In this document: positions 26,062 through 35,084 of the stretch, in pieces
How positions within the stretch are numbered: the first letter of the stretch is position 1
Layout of the letters: each line of letters starts with the position of its first letter
From: Bacteroidia bacterium
GTDB taxonomy: Bacteria; Bacteroidota; Bacteroidia; Bacteroidales; CAJPTX01
Direction of reading: 5' to 3'
DNA length: 64,000 nucleotides
Assembly (NCBI GenBank): GCA_905373475.1
Contig: CAJPTC010000001.1
Location: 191,544-255,543 of the forward strand
Notes under the pieces: generated by a model
The model's database searches: none
What the model saw: the letters and a program-made list of their open reading frames with translations, nothing else
Told to the model about the DNA's origin: nothing
Position numbers and translations under genes: made by a program

Positions 26062-27198
26062 CTACTGAAACAAATCAAGATAACGCTCAAAAACAAAAAG
26101 GCGATTACGGCTTTGCTTGGTTGTCTCGATCAGAATTTCGCTTGTCTGCATCTTGCGTACCAGTTCACCTGCGGCCTTAATAGAAAGACTGCAGGTTTTA
26201 GCGGCAGTTTCTATAGTGAGCGTTGGTTGCTGGAAGAGGTATTGTAATAAGTTCAATGCACTACTGCTCCGTTTCCCATACGAGGCACGTATTTCCGTTT
26301 CAATGGTAGTTTTTAACTGTAAAATCTGATTGAGCGTATCAACTGCTAAGGTTGCCGTTTGTTCTATACCTACAAGGAAATACTTTACCCATTGTAACAT
26401 ATCGTTTTTTGCACGTACATTGTTCAAGTTATCGTAGTAAAGCTCTTTGTTCTTCTCGAAGTAACTCGACATGTAGAGTAAAGGCTGATCCAAGATATGT
26501 TGCTCAACAAGGAAGAGTGTTATAAGCAAGCGCCCCATTCGCCCATTACCATCAAGAAAAGGATGTATGGTTTCAAACTGATAGTGAGCAATGGCAATTT
26601 TGATAAGCGCAGGTACGACGCAGTTTGCATCATTTAGAAACTTTTCTAAATCGCTCATTAACGCTCCTAACAAATCGGCGTGCGGTGGGATGTATCGTGC
26701 ATCGGCAAGCGAATTTCCTCCAATCCAGTTCTGGCTGGTACGGAATGTGCCTGGATGCTTATGTTCTCCGCGTACGCTGTTTAACAGTGATCGGTGAGTG
26801 TTTTTTATCAGTCGAGAGGAAATAGGTAGCTCTTTTAGGCTCTCTATAGCCTCGTTCATTGCCGTAATGTAATTGTTTACCTCCCGCCAGTCGTCGCGTC
26901 TTTCAGGGTTGATCTCGGTCTCTGGTAGCAGTGCTTCATCCATTTGTGTTTTCGTTCCCTCAATACGACTGGATATTACAGCTTCCTTGGTTACATGTAG
27001 CCTAATAAATAGTGCTATGTTGGGAACTAATCGCGCAAACGAGTTCAGCTCTCCTAGTTTAATGGCTGCAGCCTCGAGCAGCGTATTCACGGAAGCAGTC
27101 TTCCAGCTCCATTCATCGTATATGTTGCTAGGAACAAAATATTTATATCCCACACCTTGCTCCAAGTGTCCCGCTTGGAATTCCTCTAAGAGAATCAT
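26062..27198 (-). CDS. Fic-family protein with N-terminal inhibitory helix and C-terminal winged HTH
   Basis: This 378-aa protein has the Fic core motif H212-PFLDGNGRMGR, intact for AMP transfer (AMPylation) onto a target hydroxyl. An N-terminal SSRIEGT (S76...E80-G) matches the class II inhibitory helix (S/T)xxxE(G/N), so the enzyme is probably self-restrained. A Fic_N-like domain precedes it. The last ~65 residues (ALNLLQYLFQQ, LVRKMQTSEILIE) look like a winged helix that could bind DNA. Upstream is a consensus -7 box and two tandem 41-bp palindromic repeats. A dispersed repeat flanks the gene on both sides. The target is unknown. Housekeeping regulator or toxin-like roles are both possible. 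Confidence 0.88.
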   Translation of the reverse strand: MILLEEFQAGHLEQGVGYKYFVPSNIYDEWSWKTASVNTLLEAAAIKLGELNSFARLVPNIALFIRLHVTKEAVISSRIEGTKTQMDEALLPETEINPERRDDWREVNNYITAMNEAIESLKELPISSRLIKNTHRSLLNSVRGEHKHPGTFRTSQNWIGGNSLADARYIPPHADLLGALMSDLEKFLNDANCVVPALIKIAIAHYQFETIHPFLDGNGRMGRLLITLFLVEQHILDQPLLYMSSYFEKNKELYYDNLNNVRAKNDMLQWVKYFLVGIEQTATLAVDTLNQILQLKTTIETEIRASYGKRSSSALNLLQYLFQQPTLTIETAAKTCSLSIKAAGELVRKMQTSEILIETTKQSRNRLFVFERYLDLFQ

Positions 27199-27216
27199 TG
27201 CATACCTTGTTTACTA

Positions 27217-27224
27217 CAAAGGTA
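27217..27224 (-). promoter_or_regulatory. -7 box of fic promoter
   Basis: On the minus strand TACCTTTG matches the consensus exactly, 19 bp before the ATG. The -33 region falls inside the palindromic repeats at 27239-27336, as expected for a regulated promoter. Confidence 0.6.
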
Positions 27225-27238
27225 CAATATAAGTGCTT

Positions 27239-27336
27239 CTTATTTTACTTTAAAGACCGAAAGTAAAATAACGCCTCCTCTTATTTTACTTTAGAGGCTT
27301 AAAGTAAAATAACGCCTCCTCTTATTTTCCTTTCCT
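27239..27336. promoter_or_regulatory. tandem 41-bp operator-like repeats upstream of fic
   Basis: Two direct copies (27239-27279 and 27280-27320) and a partial third (27321-27336) each carry the dyad ttattttacttt...aaagtaaaataa followed by cgcctcct. Copies 1 and 2 differ mainly in the dyad centre. They cover the expected -33 region of the fic promoter, which suggests binding by a dimeric regulator, possibly the Fic protein's own winged helix. Confidence 0.65.
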
Positions 27337-27396
27337 AAATCAGGGTAACTATCCCAAAATGTTTTGGGCGATACAGGTCATGCGTCAAATGCGCGA

Positions 27397-27489
27397 GTTA
27401 AGCGTTGCGCGAAGGAGGGGACAGTAATAATCAAGAAAATGCGGATTGCGCATTTAGGTGCGTTTTGCCCAACAAAATTGATATTCAAT
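27397..27489. repeat. dispersed repeat, right copy flanking fic
   Basis: This is the short copy of the repeat seen at 25851-26050, in the same orientation. It shares gttaagcgttg-gcgaaggagggg, aatgcggattgcgcattta and ggtgcgttttgc...caacaaaattga-attcaat. Confidence 0.7.
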
Positions 27490-27495
27490 ATTTTA

Positions 27496-28860
27496 CTATC
27501 CTAAAAACCAGCGGAGTATGCGCTGTTTTAACGAGGTATAGGGCGGATAACGAAGGGTAGGATCTAGCCAAGAGCCTCGCAGTACGACCGATTTTTTGTG
27601 ACTAAACGTAGCGAACGACTCAGCACCGTGGTAAGCGCCCATCCCAGATGCTCCTACTCCGCCAAAAGGTAGATTGGTGCTAGCTATGTGCGAAATAACG
27701 TCGTTTACACAGCCACCGCCGAAAGATAGGTCGCGTAGCACTTTGCGTGCGAGTGCACAATCGGATGTAAACAAGTAAAGAGCCAGCGGACGAGGACGTG
27801 CTTGCACAAAACGTATAGCTTCTTCTGCGCTGTCTACACAGAGAATGGGGAGCAATGGTCCGAATATCTCTTCTTGCATTACAGCATCTGTTGAAGCTAT
27901 GTTGTCCAATAATGTGGGTGCTATGCGCAGGCTCGACTCATCGGTTTCGCCTCCCGAAACGACCTTTTCAGGGTCAATAAGTCGGCAAATGCGCTCGAAG
28001 TGTCTGCGGTTAACGATTTTGCCATAGTCGGGGTTAGAAAGCGGCGTTTTACCGTACATTTTTTCGATTTCCTCTTGCAATAAACCGACCAATTTCTCTT
28101 TCACCGCGTTTTCTACCAAGATATAGTCGGGCGCAATGCAAGTCTGTCCGCAGTTTAGAAACTTGCCGAACACAATGCGTCTGGCAGCCAAACGGAGTGG
28201 GGCAGTGCGCGTTACAATTACGGGCGATTTGCCCCCCAATTCGAGGGTAACGGGTGTGAGGTGTTGTGCTGCCTTTTCCATCACGTATTTCCCTACGTTG
28301 CCGTTCCCTGTATAGAAGATGTAGTCAAATTTCTCTTCCAGAAGTGCTTGACTTGTGGCAACATCGCCGTTTACGACGCTTACAAGCTCTGGAGGCAGGA
28401 CTTCGCTAACCAGTTGTGCCAGAAGTGTGGCAGTAGCGGGAGCTAGCTCCGAGGGTTTTAGGATACAGCAGTTCCCTGCTGCGAGTGCGCCAACTAAGGG
28501 AGACAGGGAGAGTAGGAACGGGTAGTTCCAAGGTGCAAGGATGAGAACCGCGCCATAGGGCTCGTAGAAAATCTTTTGTCGTGCAGGGAAGTTGGTTAGG
28601 GGCGTGCTACGTCGTTTGGGGTGCATCCAACGTCGGAGGTGTTTCAGTGCATAGTTTATCTCCGCAATTGTGAGCCCTATTTCGGTCATATAGGCTTCTG
28701 TCTCCGATTTACCGAGGTCTTCTTGCAGCGCTTGACAGATTTGCGCTTCGTATCGCTTTATCTGCTTTCGCAATTGTACAAGAGCATCTTTCCTTTTTTG
28801 AAACGAGCGTGTGTGCCCTTCGTGAAAGTAGCGCCGTTGGTTGGCTAGCAGTTCGTTCAT
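27496..28860 (-). CDS. aldehyde dehydrogenase, ALDH3-like
   Basis: This 454-aa NAD(P)-dependent enzyme oxidises aldehydes to acids. It has the catalytic Glu207 (TLELGGKSP), the catalytic Cys241 (NCGQTCIAP), the nucleotide-site APWNYPF and the C-terminal LPFGGVGASGMGAYHG. The short length and C-terminal SFATFSHKKSV match the class 3 / fatty aldehyde dehydrogenase group. The C-terminus (LKQRILRWFLG) is basic and hydrophobic and might touch the membrane. The substrate cannot be read from the sequence. Confidence 0.9.
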   Translation of the reverse strand: MNELLANQRRYFHEGHTRSFQKRKDALVQLRKQIKRYEAQICQALQEDLGKSETEAYMTEIGLTIAEINYALKHLRRWMHPKRRSTPLTNFPARQKIFYEPYGAVLILAPWNYPFLLSLSPLVGALAAGNCCILKPSELAPATATLLAQLVSEVLPPELVSVVNGDVATSQALLEEKFDYIFYTGNGNVGKYVMEKAAQHLTPVTLELGGKSPVIVTRTAPLRLAARRIVFGKFLNCGQTCIAPDYILVENAVKEKLVGLLQEEIEKMYGKTPLSNPDYGKIVNRRHFERICRLIDPEKVVSGGETDESSLRIAPTLLDNIASTDAVMQEEIFGPLLPILCVDSAEEAIRFVQARPRPLALYLFTSDCALARKVLRDLSFGGGCVNDVISHIASTNLPFGGVGASGMGAYHGAESFATFSHKKSVVLRGSWLDPTLRYPPYTSLKQRILRWFLG

Positions 28861-29010
28861 CGTTCCAGTGGTTAGAGATGAATGACTATGGCGATAATAG
28901 GGGAAATAAAGTTGAGATACTACCTCGTAGCCCTTTTTGCAAACACTTGTTTAAGAGGATTTCCTCATGAAATGAGCTACAAAACTGTACGACAAATTAG
29001 CGAAAAAATG

Positions 29011-29018
29011 TATCTTTG
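29011..29018 (+). promoter_or_regulatory. -7 box of zapB-like/zapA operon
   Basis: TATCTTTG is a perfect -7 consensus. The start site it implies (about 29025) rules out the longer upstream frame of the next gene and supports the GTG at 29035. Confidence 0.55.
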
Positions 29019-29034
29019 CAATAGGAGAGAGGGT

Positions 29035-29337
29035 GTGAAAGTGTTGCGTGAAGAGAAATCGAAAGCATTGAAACAGCTGGAAGGCAATGTGGCGCGTCTT
29101 GTGTCGCATGTAGCGGAGCTTTCTGAGCGCTTAGCTGTTTTAACGCAGGAGAATGAGACGCTACAGGCTGAGCTCGCCGAGGCACGGGAACAGCTTGCTA
29201 CCTCGGAGGAGGGGCGACGTATTCAGTCTGCGGCTGTTGCTTTAGGGGCTACTAGCTCTGACTCGCGCGAGGCTCGCAAACTTATCTCTCAGGTGTTGCG
29301 GGAAATAGAAGCTTGTATTGCATTACTACAGACTTAA
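29035..29337 (+). CDS. small coiled-coil protein, ZapB-like, upstream of zapA
   Basis: This 100-aa protein is almost entirely heptad-rich coiled coil (LKQLEGNVARLVSHVAEL, LTQENETLQAELAEAREQL) with a short helical C-terminus (ISQVLREIEACIALL). The frame is open up to 28882, but that part precedes the promoter. The GTG at 29035 is therefore chosen. Position right before zapA suggests a division-ring role, as for other short coiled coils in this place. True homology to ZapB is not proven. Confidence 0.65.
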   Translation: MKVLREEKSKALKQLEGNVARLVSHVAELSERLAVLTQENETLQAELAEAREQLATSEEGRRIQSAAVALGATSSDSREARKLISQVLREIEACIALLQT

Positions 29338-29365
29338 GAGTCGTACATTATACGAGGAACGAGTA

Positions 29366-29662
29366 ATGGCGGAGGATACGTTTAGGTGTCAGGTAGGACG
29401 TGTAGTATTTGGGATCTCAAGAGCAGATGCCGATCGTGCGCGCCTCATTGAACGTGCCGCCGAGCGTCTCAATGTATTGCTGCGGGAGAAACGTGGCGAT
29501 GCGGATGCACCATTATTTTCGAGCGATGAGCAGGCTATTACGTACATTGCTCTCGAGCTCATGTCTCACCAACTTTGGGAGGAGGAACAAGAGCTCCAAG
29601 AGAATACGTTGGGGAGGCTTGAGGAGCTCAATAGTCGTATAAATGAGGTTCTTAACGATTGA
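29366..29662 (+). CDS. zapA: cell division protein ZapA
   Basis: This 98-aa cytoplasmic protein stabilises FtsZ filaments. The N-terminal pattern (FRCQVGRVVFGISRADADRARLIERAAERLN) and the C-terminal coiled coil (SHQLWEEEQELQENTLGRLEELNSRINEVL) fit ZapA. The ATG at 29366 follows the coiled-coil gene by 28 bp. An upstream in-frame ATG at 29318 would overlap that gene and is not preferred. Confidence 0.8.
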   Translation: MAEDTFRCQVGRVVFGISRADADRARLIERAAERLNVLLREKRGDADAPLFSSDEQAITYIALELMSHQLWEEEQELQENTLGRLEELNSRINEVLND

Positions 29663-29695
29663 GTGATCGTCGCTGTTTTAGGTTAGACATTCTAT

Positions 29696-29905
29696 AGCCC
29701 GTCGCCGAGCTGTTTGCATACGCGGAACTCGACATTGAAAGCGTATTGGGTAGAGATTTGTTGTACTGATGAGAGGCCTTTTTACCCCTCCTGCGTGGAG
29801 GTGGGATTCTAGGAATAGGACGTTGGACCTCAGACGTGCACAGCCAGCCCAGCCGTATATTTTTGGAGTTCTAAGCTGTTGCCAGTTCGGTACGGGCTTT
29901 TTTTA
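29696..29905 (+). ncRNA. ssrS: probable 6S RNA
   Basis: The 245-bp gap between zapA and rny can fold into one long rod. A closing stem pairs 29696-29712 (agcccgt...ccgagctg) with 29883-29898 (cagttcgg-acgggct), followed by seven Ts. A terminal hairpin lies exactly in the middle (cccctcc at 29785-29791 with ggaggtggg at 29797-29805). Imperfect pairing between them leaves room for a central bubble. Size (~200 nt), closing stem, central loop and U-run fit 6S RNA, which mimics an open promoter and binds the housekeeping RNA polymerase. The call is by structure only. Confidence 0.65.
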
Positions 29906-29931
29906 TTGTGTATGAAAAGTTAAAAGAAACA

Positions 29932-31473
29932 ATGTTAGTTGTATGGATAATCGTAACCGTGCTCGTGTCGCTTGCCATAGGCTTTGGCGTGGCATACTGG
30001 CTACTGGGCAAGCTGTTACGAGAACGAAATGAGCGCATGATTGCGGAGGCAAAACTGGAGGCTGAGCGTATTCATGCTGAAAAGATTGAAAAGGCAGATG
30101 CCCATTTCCAGCGTCTTAGGGGAGAGTTTGAAGCAAAGTCTAGAGTTCGTGAAGAGAAGATTGCTAACGCTGAACGCGACTTGAAGCAACGGGAAAACAA
30201 CCTGCGCAACCAACAGACCGAGTTACAGAAGAAACGAAAGGAACAGGAAGCACAGCGGGCGTCGCTCACTGCCAAAATGGAGCATTACGACGAGTTGTGC
30301 AAAGAGACTGAAGAGCTTAAGGCACGACACATAGGGCGTATGGAAGAAATTGCTGGCATGTCGGCAGAGACGGCAAAAGAACAGCTAGTACAATCGATGA
30401 CCGATACGGCTCGTAGCGAGGCTATGAGCTATGCGGCGGAAATTGTAGAAGAAGCGAAACTTAATGCCAATAAAGAGGCAAAGCGAATTATTGTGCAGTC
30501 GATACAACGTCTGGCAACAGAGACGGCTATCGAAAACGCCGTGTCGGTTTTCCACATAGATTCTGACGAGGTAAAAGGAAAGATTATTGGTCGCGAGGGG
30601 CGTAATATTCGTACCCTAGAGTCGGTAACAGGTGTTGAGCTTATTGTAGATGATACGCCCGATGCCATTGTACTTTCAGCCTTTGACCCCGTACGTCGGG
30701 AGATTGCGCGTCTTTCGCTTCACCAGTTGGTACAAGATGGGCGTATACATCCTGCACGCATAGAAGAGGTTGTGGCGCGTGTTACGAAGCAGCTTGAAGA
30801 GGAAATTCAGGAAACGGGCAAACGTACAGTGATAGATCTCGGTGTGCATCCTTTGCACCCCGAATTGGTGCGTATGGTGGGACGTATGAAGTACCGCTCT
30901 TCGTATGGGCAGAATTTGCTACAACACTCGCGCGAGGTGGCCAATCTTTGTGCCATCATGGCGAGCGAATTAGGGCTTAATGCAAAGCTAGCGAAACGGG
31001 CAGGTTTGCTACACGATATTGGGAAAGTGCCCGATGAGGAGCCCGATTTGCCACATGCACTCTATGGGATGAAGCTTGCCGAGCAGTACAAAGAGAAACC
31101 TGAGGTTTGCAATGCGATAGGTGCTCACCACGACGAAATTGAGATGACTACGCTCATTGCGCCCATTGTTCAGGTGTGCGATGCGATTTCGGGAGCTCGT
31201 CCAGGTGCACGTCGCGAGGTGGTAGAAGCCTACATAAAGCGCTTGAAGGACATGGAAACGCTTGCGCTTTCTTACCCTGGGGTTGAAAAGACGTATGCTA
31301 TTCAGGCGGGGCGTGAGCTGCGTGTAATTGTGGGGAGTGAAAAGATGGATGATCAGGCATCGCAGCGTTTGGCTCTCGAGATTGCACGGAAGATTCAAGA
31401 GGAAATGACTTATCCGGGGCAGGTGAAGGTCACCGTGATTCGCGAGACTCGCGCGACAGGGATCGCGAGATAA
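29932..31473 (+). CDS. rny: ribonuclease Y
   Basis: This 513-aa membrane-anchored endoribonuclease starts mRNA decay. It has one N-terminal transmembrane helix (VVWIIVTVLVSLAIGFGVAYWLL) and a long coiled coil (about 30-200). A KH domain follows (KGKIIGREGRNIRTLE near 210), then an HD domain with H-D in LLHDIGKVPDEE and HHDEIEM. The ATG at 29932 is preferred over a GTG at 29908, which falls next to the U-run of the 6S-like RNA. It is followed by a strong terminator. Confidence 0.95.
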   Translation: MLVVWIIVTVLVSLAIGFGVAYWLLGKLLRERNERMIAEAKLEAERIHAEKIEKADAHFQRLRGEFEAKSRVREEKIANAERDLKQRENNLRNQQTELQKKRKEQEAQRASLTAKMEHYDELCKETEELKARHIGRMEEIAGMSAETAKEQLVQSMTDTARSEAMSYAAEIVEEAKLNANKEAKRIIVQSIQRLATETAIENAVSVFHIDSDEVKGKIIGREGRNIRTLESVTGVELIVDDTPDAIVLSAFDPVRREIARLSLHQLVQDGRIHPARIEEVVARVTKQLEEEIQETGKRTVIDLGVHPLHPELVRMVGRMKYRSSYGQNLLQHSREVANLCAIMASELGLNAKLAKRAGLLHDIGKVPDEEPDLPHALYGMKLAEQYKEKPEVCNAIGAHHDEIEMTTLIAPIVQVCDAISGARPGARREVVEAYIKRLKDMETLALSYPGVEKTYAIQAGRELRVIVGSEKMDDQASQRLALEIARKIQEEMTYPGQVKVTVIRETRATGIAR

Positions 31474-31504
31474 CCCGTTCGTTGTTTCAACGCAAGAAAT
31501 ATGC

Positions 31505-31541
31505 AAAAGAGGTGTGGCAGTGGGCTTCACCTCTTTTTTTA
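31505..31541 (+). terminator. intrinsic terminator of rny
   Basis: aaaagaggtg pairs with cacctctttt, with a run of seven Ts. It lies inside the open frame upstream of the next gene, so that frame's first ATG (31501) is not the real start. Confidence 0.85.
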
Positions 31542-31584
31542 TCCAGTGGTGTTCTATCATTATTATCGTAGCTACTTTAGTGCC

Positions 31585-34500
31585 ATGCGTAAATCGTACC
31601 TAGTAGGTTTTGTTCTATTCTTTTTGAGCTTAGCACTTTGCGCACAAGAAACTACGCTGCAACGTGTTCGCATTGATCAGCCTATGTCCGTGCTGTTGCA
31701 AGAAGAACTTGCTGCGGATGGGGTGGAGTTACTTGAGTTTCTGGGAGGCAATGAATATGTAGCACGTGTCGGGCAAAATGCATTGCAAAACAAGGTGCGC
31801 TTGCGGAATTCCTCTAGCTCGTTTGTGCCTTTTACAGCAACTGAGAAAATAGCGCCCAGTCTTTTGCAAAAAGAGGGTGAACTGAGTGTACGGCTCTTCC
31901 TTATTACCGAGTCCGAACTTCAGTCGGTACGTAGTTCTATAGAAACTCTTGGTGGTACGTATCTCTCATACGACGAGCTTCTGCATGCGGTACGTTGTAC
32001 CATGCCCAGTGCGCGCCTTCAAGAGCTTGCGCAGCACGATGCCGTACTATGGGTGTTTCCGTTACCGCGGCAGCGTAAAATTCGGGATTGGGCAGGGAAA
32101 CTGCTGAGTGGAGTGCCACTCGTTCAGCACGAAGGTAATGCAGTGGGACTCGATTTAACAGGGCACGGAGTGCGCATTGGGATCTGGGATGAAACGATAG
32201 ACCCACACCCCGATCTCGTTGATAAAGTCTCTGTGCAGGAGAAAGAGATGCAAAGCACTGGGCATGGTACGCATGTGGCGGGCATCATTTTAGGGGCAGG
32301 CTTTCTACAGCCTGCAGCACGAGGCATGAGCCCTCAGGCAAGGGCGTGGAGCTATAATTTTAAGTTTGAGGAGTCGCAACGCGACGAATGGGATGAGATG
32401 CAGGAGGCCTACCAGCAGTACCATTTTTCGCTTACCAACAATTCTTACGGACTAGATTATACGGAGGACGATTGCTCCGACTATGAGCAAATGGTATACG
32501 ACTTCGATGCTCCCTTCGATTTTTTGGCTCGGCGCTATCCGCTACTCACTCATGTGTTTGCGGCGGGGAACGAGCGGAACAATATCTCCTGTGCTTCCAA
32601 ATTTAATAATGGCTATGGTTCGTCGCCCAGTCGTGGTAAGAATCTGATTTATGTGGGAGCTGTTGATGCAGATGCGCGCATGACCTCATTCTCTTCTTGG
32701 GGACCTATGGATGACGGGCGACTTATTCCGACTGTGGTTGCGCACGGGGCTCGCGTGTTGAGTGTAGACAGGAGTAGTGGCTATACGCGCCTTTCGGGTA
32801 CTTCTATGGCATGCCCTGCCGTGACGGGGCAGCTCGCTTTGGTAACGGAGTACTATGGGCGTGAGAACAACAATGAGATCCCGCGTAGCGATTTGTTGCG
32901 AGCCTTGGTTGCCAATACTGCGGAAGATATTGCACCCGAAGGGCCTGATTATGCCACGGGGTATGGTTTGGTAAAAGTTCCGAATATGATAGATGTGCTG
33001 CGTAGCCAGAATTATGTTTTGGACAGCTGTAGCGGACAAGGCGAGCAACGAGACTATGAGATTTTTGTTCCTGATGGCGTAAAGAGTGTACGAGTCATGC
33101 TTGTATGGAACGATGCTGTAACACTCCGTCCGCATGCATGGGGCGAGAAAGCGCTTGTGAACGATTTGGATTTAGTTGTTGAAAACGGTAACACAACACT
33201 ACTTCCGTGGATACTTGACCCTAAGCAACCGAGTCGTGCGGCAAAGCAGGGCGAAGATCACCTGAATACGATGGAGCAGGTTACAGTCGCCTCGCCACAA
33301 CGTACCTTGAAGGTCTCGGTTTATGCTACTGCGCTCCCTCGCCCGAGTCAGCCATTCGCTCTTGTTTGGTACTTTGAGCGAGAGCCTCAAGCTGCCTTTC
33401 TATTACCCCGTGCTGGCGAAAAGTTGGGTGAATCTTTTACGGTTTCCCTCAGTGGGCTAACTGTGCCCATACAGCTGCGTGTACTCAACCAGCGGGGCGC
33501 TACGCTGAAGTTTACCACATTGTCTAAGACTACGGAGGAGCTTCAGTTGGATGTAAAGAATTTTGATACGGTGTATCTCGAGGCGACCGACCTTCATACT
33601 CGTACCATAACTTCGGGGAAGTTTGCATGTATTCCAGTGCCGCAATTGCTTCGCTTAGACAACGCCGAAGAGATCCCGAATGGTCTCAAACTCTCGTGGA
33701 GACAGATAGAGCTCCCTAATACAGAATTCCACTATAGTATTTGCATTGCTTGCAGCGCTGACGGTAATTGGCAGGAGATTGGGCGGGTTAGTGCAAAAGA
33801 GAGCTCGTACGAGATAGCGCCTACCCAACTGTTTGGCGCAACGCGGGTTGCACTTGCTGTGCGCGTGGTGCTAGGCAATGTACAAGGGAAACTTTCTGAC
33901 GCCATGTTTACTCCGCTGCTGCCTCCACGTACCAATGCAACAGTCTCTACGCTCCCGTCTTTGTATACCAGCATACAGATGACGGATGCCGCCCATCTGC
34001 CGCTTGAAGAGGGCGCTACTGTTGCCGTAAACGCTACGGTTAATCTGCGTGTACACGTGGCAGTAGAAAGGCAATTGCAAAAGCTGCAAGTGCATGGTGA
34101 GGAGCTTCCATTTGCTGATGCGGGCGAGGGAAACTATACAGCCTCATTTCAAATTCCCGCACGCGGTCTATACCGCAATTTCTGTTTTGAGCCACAAACT
34201 ATTAAAGCCCCCTCTGTGCCCGAACATACGGTAACGCTTCGCTATGACAGTGTGCAGCATCTCGGTTTACAAGTGATGGAGGAGGGTGTGTTGCGTAAAG
34301 CATCGCAACTTTTGCGTCGCGGAACGACGTTAACCTTGCTCTGCGAGGAAAAAGGAATTAAGCGTGCGGTCTATTTCACAGTAAATGGGGAACGACTTGA
34401 TGGAACGTACTACGAAAAAAGACTCGAAGCAAAATATACCCTTACAGCCGACTACGCTAAGGCAGAGTTGCAGATAGATTGTTTTTATACTGACTTACCA

Positions 34501-35034
34501 GCAATTCCTTTCACAAGTGAGGTGCATGGCACAGGGGCAAGAATAGAATATCTTACCAACGGAGCACGCCTATTGCCCAACGAGCTATGTGCTCGTGGTG
34601 AACTACTCTCGGTTCGCATAGAGCCCAATACGGGGGTTGGGATAGAAAAGATAATATGCAATGGTGCACCTCTGAAATGCCAGGAACAAGAAGGAATTTT
34701 TATAGCTGATTACCTAGTTCCCACGAGTAGTGAGGTCTCTTCGGTGCACATAGCAATTTATCTTTCGGGTTCACCCACCGAAGTCGTAGATACTTTTGCG
34801 GGTAATATACAGGTTGCACCCAATCCGTTCGGGAGTCTGCTGCGCATTTCGTGCAACGAATTGCGAAATGTGCGCTATGCCTTATTGAATGCACAAGGTG
34901 TTCTGGTACGTTCGGGCTTGTTGGAAGCGGGAGAAACGCTTGTAAGTACAACAACGCTACCCGTAGGAATATATCTTTTACGTCTAACAATCGAGGAGAG
35001 GATAATGAAGGTTTATAGGGTGGTAAAAGAGTAG
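31585..35034 (+). CDS. subtilisin-like (S8) protease, T9SS-secreted
   Basis: This 1149-aa exported protease has a signal peptide (YLVGFVLFFLSLALCAQ). The S8 domain has Asp202 (GIWDETID), His227 (GHGTHVAG) and Ser407 (GTSMACPAVTG), all present. A P-domain-like jelly roll (ALVNDLDLVVENG) and beta-rich spacer domains follow, with a T9SS type A sorting domain at the end (VAPNPF...GIYLLRLTIEE). The layout of its first ~600 residues parallels the giant subtilisin at 4457, so the two are paralogues; this copy lacks the long central array. A weak -7 box (TACTTTAG, 31573-31580) lies just before the ATG at 31585. Confidence 0.92.
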   Translation: MRKSYLVGFVLFFLSLALCAQETTLQRVRIDQPMSVLLQEELAADGVELLEFLGGNEYVARVGQNALQNKVRLRNSSSSFVPFTATEKIAPSLLQKEGELSVRLFLITESELQSVRSSIETLGGTYLSYDELLHAVRCTMPSARLQELAQHDAVLWVFPLPRQRKIRDWAGKLLSGVPLVQHEGNAVGLDLTGHGVRIGIWDETIDPHPDLVDKVSVQEKEMQSTGHGTHVAGIILGAGFLQPAARGMSPQARAWSYNFKFEESQRDEWDEMQEAYQQYHFSLTNNSYGLDYTEDDCSDYEQMVYDFDAPFDFLARRYPLLTHVFAAGNERNNISCASKFNNGYGSSPSRGKNLIYVGAVDADARMTSFSSWGPMDDGRLIPTVVAHGARVLSVDRSSGYTRLSGTSMACPAVTGQLALVTEYYGRENNNEIPRSDLLRALVANTAEDIAPEGPDYATGYGLVKVPNMIDVLRSQNYVLDSCSGQGEQRDYEIFVPDGVKSVRVMLVWNDAVTLRPHAWGEKALVNDLDLVVENGNTTLLPWILDPKQPSRAAKQGEDHLNTMEQVTVASPQRTLKVSVYATALPRPSQPFALVWYFEREPQAAFLLPRAGEKLGESFTVSLSGLTVPIQLRVLNQRGATLKFTTLSKTTEELQLDVKNFDTVYLEATDLHTRTITSGKFACIPVPQLLRLDNAEEIPNGLKLSWRQIELPNTEFHYSICIACSADGNWQEIGRVSAKESSYEIAPTQLFGATRVALAVRVVLGNVQGKLSDAMFTPLLPPRTNATVSTLPSLYTSIQMTDAAHLPLEEGATVAVNATVNLRVHVAVERQLQKLQVHGEELPFADAGEGNYTASFQIPARGLYRNFCFEPQTIKAPSVPEHTVTLRYDSVQHLGLQVMEEGVLRKASQLLRRGTTLTLLCEEKGIKRAVYFTVNGERLDGTYYEKRLEAKYTLTADYAKAELQIDCFYTDLPAIPFTSEVHGTGARIEYLTNGARLLPNELCARGELLSVRIEPNTGVGIEKIICNGAPLKCQEQEGIFIADYLVPTSSEVSSVHIAIYLSGSPTEVVDTFAGNIQVAPNPFGSLLRISCNELRNVRYALLNAQGVLVRSGLLEAGETLVSTTTLPVGIYLLRLTIEERIMKVYRVVKE

Positions 35035-35084
35035 AATGATGTGTCTGAAAGGAAGAATTTGCGACAAAGTTCTTAACTTTCGGC

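Noticed and set aside
28882..29034. Upstream extension of the ZapB-like frame
   Set aside because: It crosses the -7 box at 29011, and the coiled coil begins only after the GTG at 29035.
31501..31584. Upstream extension of the second subtilisin
   Set aside because: It is the rny terminator read through; the signal peptide starts at 31585.
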